Counted from the first letter of the stretch, positions 9,862-23,031 are shown. The stretch is DNA of 64,000 bases from Stomorhina lunata (GCA_933228675.1 OW121744.1:100721122-100785121); one strand, 5' to 3'. Translations and numbers: made by a program. The notes: generated from the sequence alone by a model not told the origin.

Positions 9862-12800
9862 TTTAGTAAGACAAAATATTTAAAAATTTCTTACATTTTA
9901 AAATTTTATATTTTTGAAGAAAATTTTTAATTTCAAAAATGTTATAATTTTGTAGTAAATTTTTCAAAAATTTTCTATTTTTATAGGAAATTTTTAAAAA
10001 ATTTTCTATTTTGATAGGAAATTTTTCAAAAATTTTCTATTTTTATAGGAAATTTTTCAAAAATTTTCTATTTTTATAGGAAATTTTTCAAAAATTTTCT
10101 ATTTTTATAGGAAATTTTTCAAAAATTTTCTATTTTTATAGGAAATTTTTCAAAAATTTTCTATTTTTATAGGAAATTTTTCAAAAATTTTCTATTTTTA
10201 TAGGAAATTTTTCAAAAATTTTCTATTTTTATAGGAAATTTTTCAAAAATTTTCTATTTTTATAGGAAATTTTTCAAAAATTTTCTATTTTTATAGGAAA
10301 TTTTTCAAAAATTTTCTATTTTTATAGGAAATTTTTCAAAAATTTTCTATTTTTATAGGAAATTTTTCAAAAATTTTCTATTTTTATAGGAAATTTTTCA
10401 AAAATTTTCTATTTTTATAGGAAATTTTTCAAAAATTTTCTATTTTTATAGGAAATTTTTCAAAAATTTTCTATTTTTATAGGAAATTTTTCAAAAATTT
10501 TCTATTTTTATAGAAAATTTTTCAAAAATTTTCTATTTTTATAGGAAATTTTTCAAAAATTTTCTATTTTTATAGGAAATTTTTCAAAAATTTTCTATTT
10601 ATATAGAAAATTTTTCAAGAATTTTCTATTTTTATAGGAAATTTTTCAAAAATTTTCTATTTTTATAGGAAATTTTTCAAAAATTTTCTATTTTTATAGG
10701 AAATTTTTCAAAAATTTTCTATTTTTATAGGAAATTTTTCAAAAATTTTCTATTTTTATAGGAAATTTTTCAAAATTTTCTATTTTTATAGGAAATTTTT
10801 CAAAAATTTTCTATTTTTATAGGAAATTTTTCAAAAATTTTCTATTTTTATAGGAAATTTTTCAAAAATTTTCTATTTTTATAGGAAATTTTTCAAAAAT
10901 TTTCTATTTTTATAAGAAATTTTTCAAAAATTTTCTATTTTTATAGGAAATTTTTCAAAATTTTTCTATTTTTATAAGAAATTTTTCAAAAATTTTCTAT
11001 TTTTATAGGAAATTTTTCAAAATTTTTCTATTTTTATAAGAAATTAAAACAAAAATTATTTTTATAGGAAATTTTTCAAAAATTTTCTATGTTTATAGGA
11101 AATTTTTTAAAAATGTTATATTTTTATTGGAAATTTTTCAAAAATTTTATATTTTTATATGAAATTTTAAAGAAAATTTTTATTTTCACAGGAAGTTTTT
11201 CACTAATATCTTACTTCTATAGGAAATTTTTCAAAAATATTCTACTTTTATAGGAAATTTTTCAAAAATTTTCTATTTTTATAGGAAATTTTTCAAAAAT
11301 TTTCTATTTTTATAAGAAATTTTTCAAAAATTCCTTAATTTTATAGGAGATATTTTTTTAAAAATTTTTCAATTTCTTATTTTTAAGTGAAAATTTTCAA
11401 AAATTTCCTATTTTTATAGGAAACTTTTCCAAAATTTCTTACTTTTATAGTAAATTTTTCAAAAATTTCTTATTTTGTTATTTTTATAGGGAAATTTTTA
11501 AAAAAATTTCTTAATTTTTATAGGAAATTTCTCAAAAATTTCTTATTTTTATAGGAAATTTTTCAAAAATTTCTTATTTTTTTAAAAATTTCTTATTTTT
11601 TATAGGAAATTTCTCAAAAATTTCTTATTTTTATAGGAAGTTTTTCAAATATTTCTTATTTTTAAAGGAAATTTTTTAAAAATTTCTTATTTTTATATGA
11701 ATTTTTTAAAAAATTTCATATTTTTATAGGAAATTTTTTAAAAAATTTCTTATTTTTTATAGGAAATTTCTCAAAAATTTCTTATTTTTATAGGAAATTT
11801 CTCAAAAATTTCTTATTTTTATAGGAAAATTTTCAAAAATTTCTTATTTTTTTTTAAGATATTTTTCAAAATTTTTTTATTTTTTTAAGATAATTTTCTA
11901 AAATTTCTTATTTTATAGAAAACTTTTCAAAGATTCTAATTGTTAACGGAAATTTTTTAAACATTTCTTATTTTTAAAGGAAATTTTTCAAAAATTTCTT
12001 ATCTTTATAAAAAATTTTTAAAAATTTTCATATTTTTAAAAGAAATTTTCCAAAAATATCTTATTATTAAAGAAAATTTTTCAAAAATCTCTTATTTATA
12101 TCGGAAATTTTTCAAAAATTTCATATAAAAATTTTTTAGAAATTTTACATTTTTATAGGAAGTTTTTCAAAAACTTTTTATTTCTATAAAAAAATTTTTC
12201 ATAAATTTTTTTATTTTTATAGCAAGTTTTTCATAAATTCTCTATTTTTATAGAAAATATTTCAAAAAATTGATTTTTTTATAGGAAATTTTTTTATTTT
12301 ATGGGAAGTTTTTCAAAATTTTTCTATTTTTATAGTAAGTTTTTCAAATTTTTTTATTTTTGAAGGAAGTTTTTCAAAGATTTTCTATTTTTAGATACAT
12401 TTTTTTTAATTTCTTATTTTAAAAGAAAATCTGTTACATTAATAAATAAATGTAACAGGTTTGGGATCAAATGCAAATACACTTCTTTTTGAATAATATT
12501 TACATCCCGACTAATTTGTTATTTTTTGAGAAATATTTTGAATTTGTTTTTTTTTTAGAAAATATTTCAAAAATTTCTTATTTTATAAGAAAATTTTTAA
12601 AAAACTTCTTATTTTTCTAGGAAACTTTTCAAAATTTTCTTACTTTTATAGAAAGTTTTTTAAAAATTTCTTATTTTTATAGGAAGTTTTTCAAAAATTT
12701 CTTATTTTAATGGAAAAGTTTCAACAATTTCTTATTTTTATAGGAAATATTTTAAAAATTTTTTATTTTTATAAAATTTTTTTATTTTTATAGGAAATTT

Positions 12801-13258
12801 TTCAAAAATTTCTAATTTTTATAGGAAATTTTTAAAAAATTTTCTATAAAAGTAGGAAATTTTTAAAAAATTTCCTATAAAAACAGGACATTTTTGAAGA
12901 ATTTCCTATAAAAATAGGAAATTTTTGAAAAATTTCCTATAAAAATAGGAAATTTCCTATTTATATAGGAATTTTTCAAAAATTTCCTATTTTTATAGGA
13001 AATTTTTCAAAAATTTCCTGTTTTTATAGGAATTTTTCAAAAATTTCCTACTTTTATAGGAAATTTTTTAAAAAATTTTTATAGGAAGTTTTTCAAAAAT
13101 TTCTTATTTTAATGGAAAAGTTTCAACAATTTCTTATTTTTATAGGAAATTTCATATTTTCATAGGAAATTTTTCAAAAATTTCTTATTTTTAAAGGTAA
13201 TTTTTTAAAACTTTATTTTTATAGGAAATTTTTAAAATAGTTTTTATATCAGTTTTTT
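9862..13258 (-). repeat. Satellite family A, array A2 (- orientation), palindrome-breaking subfamily
   Basis: About 100 units in the opposite orientation to A1 (CTATTTTTATAGG joint, central C). The clean stretch at 9953-11030 is dominated by a variant with TTTTC instead of TTTCC, which puts one fixed mismatch into the 21-bp palindrome. From about 11040 to the right end units are highly diverged. A roughly 110-bp unrelated insert (about 12425-12535) interrupts the array. At about 12835-12955 several units switch to + orientation before returning. Confidence 0.95.
12431..12458. repeat. Perfect 10-bp inverted repeat inside array A2
   Basis: CTGTTACATT, an 8-bp AATAAATA loop, then AATGTAACAG. 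It lies in the short unrelated insert that interrupts array A2. It could be the remnant of a small transposon end or a simple hairpin; there is no further evidence. Confidence 0.8.
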
Positions 13259-14086
13259 TTTAATTTATTAAATTTATATTTCTTTCTTTTAAGGTATTTT
13301 CACAATTTTAAATCAACCCTCGTCTTTCTGTAAGTAATTTAATTATGTATTTGTTAAGCTAATTAGGTTTGTGATATCATCATTTAAATGAGTTTTAAAA
13401 CGGTTTAATTTGTTCAAATATAAATTTTAAATTCACTTTTAAATACTTAAAATTTGTTATGAGAAAAAATTTTACTCATGGAAAAATATTGAAGATTATT
13501 AATATTTAAACTAATAACTCAACTCAGGGCTAAAGCAATAATTAGGCAACATAAGAGCAAAACAAAAACTTCAAAATAAAGACGAAGAAAACAACAGAAA
13601 AGAAAGAGTTATACAAACAAAATTGTATAGAAAAGCACGAACATTGAATACTGATACTTTACAAAAACTTTGTTAAAATTTCAATGAAATGTTCTATATT
13701 TAGCTTGAAGACAAAAGTTTCTTCATTAGTCACTAGCACCCAGATTTGTAAAGAAAGTCAGACAGGCGGTTGGAAGGAAGGACGGGGTATAAGATGGACA
13801 GACAGATTGTCTGAAGAAACTCTTAATGCCAACAAAAAACGTTTATTGTTTAAATTTTATAAATAAAGAATTGTTTACTTTGGTATTGCTCTTCTTTTGT
13901 TGCAACTTTTTGTTAATATCAACAATATTTTACACAAAATAATAGCAGAAAAATGAGAACAGAAATTTGTTTTCATTTTTATTGTTTAAAATTCTTTTTC
14001 TATAAAGAGAAATTTATTAAATTTCTTTTTTTTTGTAATTTATTGCTTAAAGAATTTATTTATTAGTGCAAAATAGTGAACATTTG
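13259..14086. other. Spacer between arrays A2 and A3
   Basis: AT-rich sequence without recognisable genes. A 60-codon ORF at 13684-13866 has no recognisable motif and includes a short purine-rich GGAAGGAAGGACGGGG-like patch; I treat it as chance. Confidence 0.5.
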
Positions 14087-16165
14087 TTTCCTATCAAAAT
14101 AAAAAATTTTTGAAAAACTTCCTATAAATATAAGAAATTTTTAAAAAAATTCCTTTAAAAATAAGATATTTTTTAAAAATTTCCTATGAAAATAAGAACT
14201 TTTTGAAAAATTTCCTATAAAAATAAGAAATTTTTGAAAAAATTCCTATAAAAATAAGAAATTTGTGAGAAATTTTCTATAAAATAAAGAAATTTTTGAA
14301 AAATATATAAATAAGAAAAATAATAAATTTTTGAAAAATTTCCTATCAAAATAAGAAATTTTTGAAAAATTTCCTATAAAAATAAGAAATTTTTGAAAAT
14401 TTTCCTATAAAAATAAGAAATTTTTTAAAAATTTCCTATAAAAATAAGAAATTATTGAAAAATTTCCTATAAAAATAAGAAATTTTCGAAAAATTTCCTA
14501 TAAGAATAAGAAATTTTTGAAAAATTTCCAATAAAAATAAGAAATTTTTCAAAAGTTGCCTATAAAAATAAAAAAATTTTAAAAAATTTTCTTATAAAAA
14601 TAAGAAATTTTTTTAAAAATTTCCTATAAAAATAAGAAATTTTTAAAAAAAATTCCTATAAAACTAAGAAATTTTTATAAATTTCTTATTAAAAAAAGAA
14701 ATTTCTGAAAAATTTCCTATAAAAATAAGAAATTTTTTAAAAATTTCTTATAAAAATAAGAAATTTTTGAAAAATTTCCTATAAAAATAGGAAATTTTTG
14801 AAAAATTTCCTATAAAAATTGGAAATTTTTGAAAAATTTCCTATCAAAATAGGAAATTTTTGAAAATTTTCCTATAAAAATAAGAAATTTTTAAAAAATT
14901 TTCTATAAAAATAAAAAAATTTTGAAAAATTTCCTATAAAAATAAGAAATTTTTGAAAAATTGCCTATAAAAATAAAAAATTTTTGAAAAATTTTTGAGA
15001 AATTTCCTATAAAAATAAGAAATTTTTAAAAAATTTCCTATAAAAATCAGAAATTTTTGAAAAATTTCCTATAAAAATAAGAAATTTTTGAAAAATTTTC
15101 TATAAAAAATAAGAAAATTTTGAAAAATTTATTATAAAAATAAGAACATTTTGAAAAATTTCCTATAAAAATAAGAAAATTTTGAAAAATTTATTATAAA
15201 ATTAAGAAATTTTTGAAAAATTTTCTATAAAAATAAGATATTTTTGAAAAATTTCCTAAAAAAATAAGAAATTTTTGAAAAATTTCCTATAAAAAAAAGA
15301 AACAAGAAATTTTTGAAAAATTTCCTATAAAAGCAGGAAATTTTTGAAAAATTTCCTACAAAAATAAGAAATTTTTGAAAAATTTCCTATAAAAATAAGA
15401 AATTTTTGAAAAATTTCCTATAAAAATAAGAAATTTTTGAAAAATTTCCTCTAAAAATAAGAAATTTTCGAAAAATTTCCTATAAAAAGAAGAAATTTTT
15501 GAAAAATTTCCTATAAAAATAAGAAATTTTTGACAAATTTCCTATAAAAATAAGAAAATTTTGAAATATTTATTATAAAATTAAGAAATTTTTGAAAAAT
15601 TTTCTATAAAAATAAGAAATTTTTGAAAAATTTCCTAAAAAAAAATAAGAAATTTTTGAAAAATTTCCTAAAAAAAAATAAGAAATTTTTGAAAAATTTC
15701 CTAAAAAAATAAGAAATTTTTGAAAAATTTCCTATAAAAAAAAGAATCTTTTGAAAAATTTCCTATAAAAACAAGAAATTTTTGAAAAATTTCCTATAAA
15801 AGCAGGAAATTTTTGAAAAATTTCCTACAAAAATAAGAAATTTTTGAAAAATTTCCTATAAAAATAAGAAATTTTTGAAAAATTTCCTATAAAAATAAGA
15901 AATTTTTGAAAAACTTCCTAAAAAATTAAGAAGTTTTTGAAAAATTGGTTACAAAAATCAGATATTCTTAACAAATTTTCTATAAAAATAAGAAATTTTT
16001 GAAAAATTTCCTATAAAAATAAGAAATTTTTTAAAAGTTTCCTATTAAAATAAGAATTTTTTTTAAGTTTCCTATTAAAATAAGAAATTTTTGAAAAATT
16101 TGCTATAAAAATAAGAAATTTTTGAAAAATTTGCTATAAAAATAAGAAAATTTTGAAATTTTTCA
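14087..16165 (+). repeat. Satellite family A, array A3 (+ orientation, diverged)
   Basis: About 67 units in the A1 orientation. Most carry AAGAAATT in place of AGGAAATT, so this is a separately homogenised and older-looking subfamily. A segment near 15180-15400 is repeated near 15540-15840, both holding TTATTATAAAATTAAG- and AAGCAGG-type variants, which indicates a block duplication of roughly 0.45-0.5 kb. Confidence 0.95.
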
Positions 16166-17306
16166 AAAATTGTTCAATTTTTTCTCTCTTAAATGACATA
16201 GAAATTCCTCAGATTTGTTGAAAAGCGGAAAATTGTTTTACAAAAAATAAAATTAATTTCCTTTGTATGCATCCAGCGGAATATTTTAAACAAATTACCG
16301 GTAGTCTTTTTTGTTATAACAGATATAATGGAGAATACTAATTAAGTTTGATATACAACTTTTTTACAATTAAAATAAATATTTAAATTAAAAAAGATGC
16401 ACTATCTCTGACTTTGAATTATGGTTTGCATTTGCAAGTATCTATTTTGACAAACGCTTTGGTGAACATCATTAAATCAATCACGTCAGTGTTTCTAGTT
16501 TGTTAGCGACAAAGGGATTATATTTAAATATTATTTTAGAAAAGTAGTTAAAATATTACGTCATTTAATCATTAATTTAAAATCGTCGTTTTAAAGTTTC
16601 AAACCCTACAAAATTCTAAACTAAGCTTAAAGTAGTGACCAAATACTTTATTAATGAAACACACCCATTCCAATGAGGAAGCTCTCAGCATAAAATTTAC
16701 CTAAACGATCTCTTTTTGCATTTAATTTGGGTAAAAACTACCAAAAACAATTTTTAGTAAATTTTATAATTACTAAATATTGGAAACCATAAATTTTAGG
16801 TTTGAATAGTTAGGGCTAACTAACAACAAAATCTTAACAAAAAGTGACTAAATGTTATACATAGTTAAATTTTTAGAAATTTTCAAACTTTAAAATTTTA
16901 ACAATCTATGGAAATTTTAAAATTTTTTTTTATACATACATTACCACTTTTTTTGAGTTAAAACCCTAGTTGTGAAGACGTCCCTTTGTAACATAGTTTG
17001 TTTAACCTTTGACCTTGTAGTACATACATACGCTCATTTCTCTCCCTCTTTTTATCTTTTTAGTCTCAATTTCTTTCATTTCTTTGAACTTCAAACAAAC
17101 ACTTCTATTATAATCACGTTCATCATAAGGTCTCTTTAGATTTCTAACACATCTTGTCATAATTCCTGACAAAATAAACTCAACGGATTTGTTTGTATTC
17201 AAACACTAGAACAGCACTTCAAACATTTGTGCAACATGCCACACGTATTAAGTGCTAACAAGACATTTTTAAACAAGCATTAGGGAGCAACAATAAAATA
17301 AAATTC
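16166..17306. other. Spacer between arrays A3 and A4
   Basis: Unique AT-rich sequence flanked by oppositely oriented A arrays. A 66-codon minus ORF (17202-17002) has no recognisable domain. Nothing else is supported. Confidence 0.5.
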
Positions 17307-19896
17307 CAAAAATTTCTTATCTTTATAGGAAATTTTTCAAAAATTTCCTATTTTTATAGGAAATTTTTCAAAAATTTCCTATTTTTATAGGAAATTTTTC
17401 AAAAATTTCCTATTTTTATAGGAAATTTTTCAAAAATTTCCTATTTTTATAGGAAATTTTTCAAAAATTTCCTATTTTTATAGGAAATTTTTCAAAAATT
17501 TCCTATTTTTATAGGAAATTTTTCAAAAATTTCCTATTTTATAGGAAATTTTTCAAAAATTTCCTATTTTTATAGGAAATTTTTCAAAAATTTCCTATTT
17601 TTATAGGAAATTTTTCAAAAATTTCCTATTTTTATAGGAAATTTTTCAAAAATTTCCTATTTTTATAGGAAATTTTTCAAAAATTTCCTATTTTTATAGG
17701 AAATTTTTCAAAAATTTCCTATTTTTATAGGAAATTTTTCAAAAATTTCCTATTTTTATAGGAAATTTTTCAAAAATTTCCTATTTTTATAGGAAATTTT
17801 TCAAAAATTTCCTATTTTATAGGAAATTTTTCAAAAATTTCCTATTTTTATAGGAAATTTTTCAAAAATTTCCTATTTTTATAGGAAATTTTTCAAAAAT
17901 TTCCTATTTTTATAGGAAATTTTTCAAAAATTTCCTATTTTTATAGGAAATTTTTCAAAAATTTCCTATTTTTATAGGAAATTTTTCAAAAATTTCCTAT
18001 TTTTATAGGAAATTTTTCAAAAATTTCCTATTTTTATAGGAAATTTTTCAAAAATTTCCTATTTTTATAGGAAATTTTTCAAAAATTTCCTATTTTTATA
18101 GGAAATTTTTCAAAAATTTCCTATTTTTATAGGAAATTTTTCAAAAATTTCCTATTTTTATAGGAAATTTTTCAAAAATTTCCTATTTTTATAGGAAATT
18201 TTTCAAAAATTTCCTATTTTTATAGGAAATTTTTCAAAAATGTCCTATTTTTATAGAAAACTTTTCAAAAATTTCCTATTTTTATAGGAAATTTTTCAAA
18301 AATTTCCTATTTTTATAGGAAATTTTTCAAAAATTTCCTATTTTTATAGGAAATTTTTCAAAAATTTCCTATTTTTATAGGAAATTTTTCAAAAATTTCC
18401 TATTTTTATAGGAAATTTTTCAAAAATTTCCTATTTTTATAGGAAATTTTTCAAAAATTTCCTATTTTTATAGGAAATTTTTCAAAAATTTCCTATTTTT
18501 ATAGGAAATTTTTCAAAAATTTCCTATTTTTATAGGAAATTTTTCAAAAATTTCCTATTTTTATAGGAAATTTTTAAAAAATTTCCTATTTTTATAGGAA
18601 ATTTTTCAAAAATTTCCTATTTTTATAGGAAATTTTTCAAAAATTTCCTATTTTATAGGAAATTTTTCTAAAATTTCCTATTTTTATAGGAATTTTTTCA
18701 AAAATTTCCTATTTTTATAGGAAATTTTTCAAAAATTTCCTATTTTTATAGGAAATTTTTCAAAAATTTCCTATTTTTATAGGAAAATTTTCAAAAATTT
18801 CCTATTTTTATAGGAAATTTTTCAAAAATTTCCTATTTTTATAGGAAATTTTTCAAAAATTTCCTATTTTTATAGGAAATTTTTCAAAAATTTCCTATTT
18901 TTATAGGAAATTTTTCAAAAATTTCCTATTTATATAGGAAATTTTTCAAAAATTTCCTATTTTTATATAAAATTTTTCAAAAATTTCCTATTTTTATAGG
19001 AAATTTTTCAAAAATTTCCTATTTTTATAGGAAATTTTTCAAAAATTTCCTATTTTTATAGGAAATTTTTCAAAAATTTCCTATTTTTATAGGAAATTTT
19101 TCAAAAATTTCCTATTTTTATAGGAAATTTTTCAAAAATTTCCTATTTTTATAGGAAATTTTTCAAAAATTTCCTATTTTTATAGGAAATTTTTCAAAAA
19201 TTTCCTATTTTTATAGGAAATTTTTCAAAAATTTCCTATTTTTATAGGAAATTTTTCAAAAATTTCCTATATTTATAGGAAATTTTTCAAAAATTTCCTA
19301 TTTTTATAGGAAATTTTTCAAAAATTTCCTATTTTTATAGGAAATTTTTCAAAAATTTCCTATTTTTATAGGAAATTTTTCAAAATTTTCCTATTTTTAT
19401 AGGAAATATTTCAAAAATTTCCTATTTTTATAGGAAATTTTTCAAAAATTTTCAATTTTTATAGGAAATTTTTCAAAAATTTCCTATTTTTATAGGAAAT
19501 TTTTCAAAAATTTCCTATTTTTATAGGAAATTTTTCAAAAATTTCCTATTTTTATAGGAAATTTTTCAAAAATTTCCTATTTTTATAGGAAATTTTTCAA
19601 AAATTTCCTATTTTTATAGGAAATTTTTCAAAAATTTCCTATTTTTATAGGAAATTTTTCAAAAATTTCCTATTTTTATAGGAAATTTTTCAAAAATTTC
19701 CTATTTTTATAGGAAATTTTTCAAAAATTTCCTATTTTTATAGGAAATTTTTCAAAAATTTCCTATTTTTATAGGAAATTTTTCAAAAATTTCCTATTTT
19801 TATAGGAAATTTTTCAAAAATTTCCTATTTTTAAAGAAAATTTTGCAAAAATTTCCTATTTTTAAAGAAAATTTTGCAAAAATTTCTTATTTTTAT
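17307..19896 (-). repeat. Satellite family A, array A4 (- orientation, highly homogeneous)
   Basis: About 83 units of the exact reverse complement of the A1 consensus: GGAAATTTTT, C, AAAAATTTCC, TATTTTTATA. Nearly every unit is canonical and only isolated point changes are seen (for example around 18240, 18960 and 19440). The last few units at 19830-19895 are decayed. This is the most uniform array together with A5. Confidence 0.97.
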
Positions 19897-20640
19897 ATTC
19901 TTTAAAAAGGTTTTACCACAAAAGCCTAAGACAATAGTAATGTTTATTATATTTCCCTCCTATTAAGCTATTTCTTATTCTTGTCATAATTTTTACTTTA
20001 GTTGAGTTTACAGATCTTAAGACACATTTTCATATTGAAATGTCAAAGAGATCAACGACACAAGTCACATCCATTTCTAACAATTTGTCTTATGTCGATT
20101 GCATTTCTATGTGTTTAAAAGATACATACACAAATTTTAAAGTACCTTTACACTAAATGTAAGTACATCAATTATATTACGTTACTCTATTATTAAGGCA
20201 ATTCACACTATGTAGAAATTGATCTTGCAAGCCAAATACCTAGAGCATATCTAAAATGTACATGATCTATAAATTGAAAATTTAATTTTTATTTGATCAA
20301 CATCTTTTTCATCTGATCAACATCAAAAACTGCGAATAGAAAACTTGAAAAAATTCATAACTTCCAAATATTCTACTTATCATGATTACCCCTATTATTA
20401 CCTTTCTTATTGACATTCCTCTTTAATGTAATCCTAAGTTCTTAAATAGTAATTCCTAGTCTTTTTTGTTTGAAATGTCAAACTCTTCAGCATTTAATTT
20501 ACAACATATAAACATATGTTGGTATAAACACATGTTGCATTGAAAATGTTGGTAAACATGTTGTAACTACAATATTTTGTACTTAACAGTAGTTAAGTTT
20601 TCCTTGTAACCAAAGAACACCTGTTTTAGAGGGAAAATAG
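19897..20640. other. AT-rich spacer after array A4
   Basis: No coding or repeat structure recognised. Confidence 0.5.
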
Positions 20641-22443
20641 ACAATTTCCATTTAGATGAGTTGAATAAATTTATAGATAAATTCAAAAAATTATCTGGAA
20701 ATTATTGAAAAATTGCATAAAGTAGATGAATTATAGCTATGCATTTTTGTATAAAATTTTAGCTTCAAATTCATAAACGAATTATAAAATTATCAAAGTT
20801 TTACAATAGGAATTTTATATGGAAAATTTGAATAAGCTTGTCATAGCTATATTTTTAGTTTATGAATTAGGGGGTTAATATTTTGGAATAAATGTTGGGA
20901 AATAAAATAATTCAGCTTGTCATAGCTATATTTTTGGTTTATGAATTAGGGGTTTACATTTTAGAAACAATTTTAGAAATAATAGCCTAGTTCAAGCTCC
21001 GCACATAAAAAAATGGTAATAAATCTATATCTTCTAAACTATAAGTCTGCTTGCATTAGTATCTATGAAAGAATTGATAAGGAGGAGCCAGAATTTTCAA
21101 ATTTTGAATTTATAGTATTTACACAGGGTGAATCATTGGGCGTCAAAGTAGACCACCTCAGAAGTAAAAAAGCTTTTGGAACGTGTAGCTCTTTTAATTA
21201 CTGTCCAATATGATTGATTTTTTACATTTTGGAATGAGCTTGAAAAAGCGAAGAAAAAACATTTTTATTTTACTATAATTACTATTATGGGTTTTAAGTT
21301 ATTTCATTTCAAAAATAGAAAAAATCAATTTTCTCTTCGACTTTTTTTAGTTTTTGACCCATTGTGCATGCGATATTAAATCCATAATTTAAAAAAAAAA
21401 ACTGGCATACAGCCAACAATTTAGGAAATAAAACAGTGAAACCCGTTTTTAAATATCTTGAGCCGTTTAATAATGAGAAATTTTCAAATATTTTTTGCTG
21501 ATCGAAAAAAGTGCATTTTTTTCAAAAAGATGATTTTAATTTTTTACTTTTTACAAAGAAGTTTTTCATTAAAAGTTAATATTTTATTATATAATCGTAG
21601 AGAATGGGGTTCTAGAATGATTTCAAACCAAAATTTAAGTCAGTGCAACATTCCCTTTGCGTACAGCTTTGAACGAAACTTGTCTAATTTTTAAGAAAAT
21701 TTCGACTTTTTAGTTTTTGACCCATAGTGCATTTAATATTAAAACCATATTTTTTTTAAATATCTTAAACCGTTTATTAACGAGAAATTTCGAAATTCAA
21801 ATATTTTTCGCTGATCGAAAAAAGTGCATTTTTTCTCAAAAATGTGATAGCAATTTTTTTACTTTTTACGAAAAAGTTTTTCATTAAAAGTTAATATTTT
21901 ATTATATATTCGTAGAGAATGGGGTTCTAGGATGATTTTAAACCAAATTTAAGTCAGTGCGACATTTCCTTTGCGAACAGCACTGAACGAAATTTGTCTA
22001 ATTTTTCAGAAATTTTTTGTGTTTTCGAACATATTACAAAAAAGTCAAGCCAATTTGGCAACTTTCTGAAATGCAGTTATATAGTCCCATACATTGTCTT
22101 TAGATTTCAAAAATAAAAATTAGCGCAAATTCATAAACGAATCCAGAAAACCGAATTTTATACGAAATGACGAAATTTTATATTACATAATTTTAATTGC
22201 AAAAAAAGGTCAATTGGGTTTCCTTTTTTGAAATTTTTGAAAATGTTTTACATAAACAATGAAATAAACTGCAAAAAATTATTTATGTACATTATTTATG
22301 TACAGTTTTTCAGAAATTTAAAAAAGTTCCTGTGTGCAAGGTTTTTGAGAAGACTGCTCTAGTGCCGTGTAGCTGCATTTGTGGAAAACAGCTTTGAAAG
22401 CTCTAATAATTTTACGCAAGTGTGAGCGGGACAAACATAGTTG
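20641..22443. repeat. Uncharacterised element with two internal duplications
   Basis: A TTGTCATAGCTATATTTT... segment at about 20838 recurs at about 20920. A longer block containing CTGATCGAAAAAAGTGCATT (21498) and CGTAGAGAATGGGGTTCTAG (21596) recurs at 21811 and 21911, an offset of 313-315 bp. Sequence between copies differs by scattered substitutions, so the duplication is old or inherited from a transposon family. No protein domain is seen; ORFs at 21013-21213 and 21458-21694 are unrecognised. It is probably a non-autonomous mobile element, class unknown. Confidence 0.5.
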
Positions 22444-23031
22444 CCCCAGCTAGCATTTTTTGAAAATTTTAATCAGATATGAGTCTTTTCCACTGCACTT
22501 TTAAAATGATCATTTATGATATCACTTATGAGTCAAAAATGAATTTTTGTGTGAAAAAATGGTACCCTTAATGCGACTCTTTAGAAAGAGTCTTTAATGA
22601 CTCGTTTTCTGAATTATTATGATTAGATTATGACTGCACACATTTTGCTAGATTTGTTAAAAAATAAAGCTCAACAACGTCATATCTATTTTTGCGTTAA
22701 TAATTACAGAAATTGATGTTGCCGAGACCGAGGATCGAACTCATGCTGAATATGATATGTTATGCTTAGTAGTCGACGTGCTAACCAACTAAGCCACATC
22801 ACCCATAATGAGATATGAGCATTTTTGTGGCGTTTTTTATATTATGACTGCGCACATTTTGCATAATTTTTTTGTGCTATTTTTAACTAGTCGCTTGCTA
22901 AGCGTCTTTGAGTCTTTTTGTGCACTTTTTTGATCACCAAGCTGATTAATCAGTTTCTGATTATCGAAACGAATCTCAAAAGACTCATTTTGCTGATATT
23001 ATCATCAACAATCTCCTAAATTCTGGGGGGG
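22444..23031. mobile_element. Candidate MITE with imperfect inverted ends
   Basis: The left end starts CCCCAGCTAGC and the right end finishes TTCTGGGGGG, so both termini read CCCCAG inward. ATGAGTCTTTT occurs near the left end and again, inverted, near the right end (about 22977-22987). An internal perfect hairpin GACTCTTT-AG-AAAGAGTC lies at 22575-22592. An ATTATGACTGCRCACATTTTGC segment is repeated on both sides of a tRNA-like core. I could not identify a clear target-site duplication, and no transposase is present. Confidence 0.4.
22718..22804 (-). ncRNA. tRNA-like Pol III promoter sequence (tRNA-derived element or pseudogene)
   Basis: The minus strand holds an A box TGGCTTAGTTGG (22796-22785) and a B box GAGTTCGATCCTC (22742-22730), with a normal order and a 54-bp start-to-start distance, plus the D-arm-like TTAGCAC. 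The acceptor stem does not pair and the anticodon stem is poor, so it is not a functional tRNA gene. It lies in the middle of the candidate MITE and is best read as a tRNA-derived SINE-type head captured by, or part of, that element. Confidence 0.55.

Noticed and set aside
21013..21213. 66-codon ORF as a gene
   Set aside because: No domain, no start or splice context, and it sits in repeat-like sequence with duplicated neighbours.
22718..22804. Functional tRNA gene
   Set aside because: A and B boxes are good but the acceptor and anticodon stems do not pair properly.
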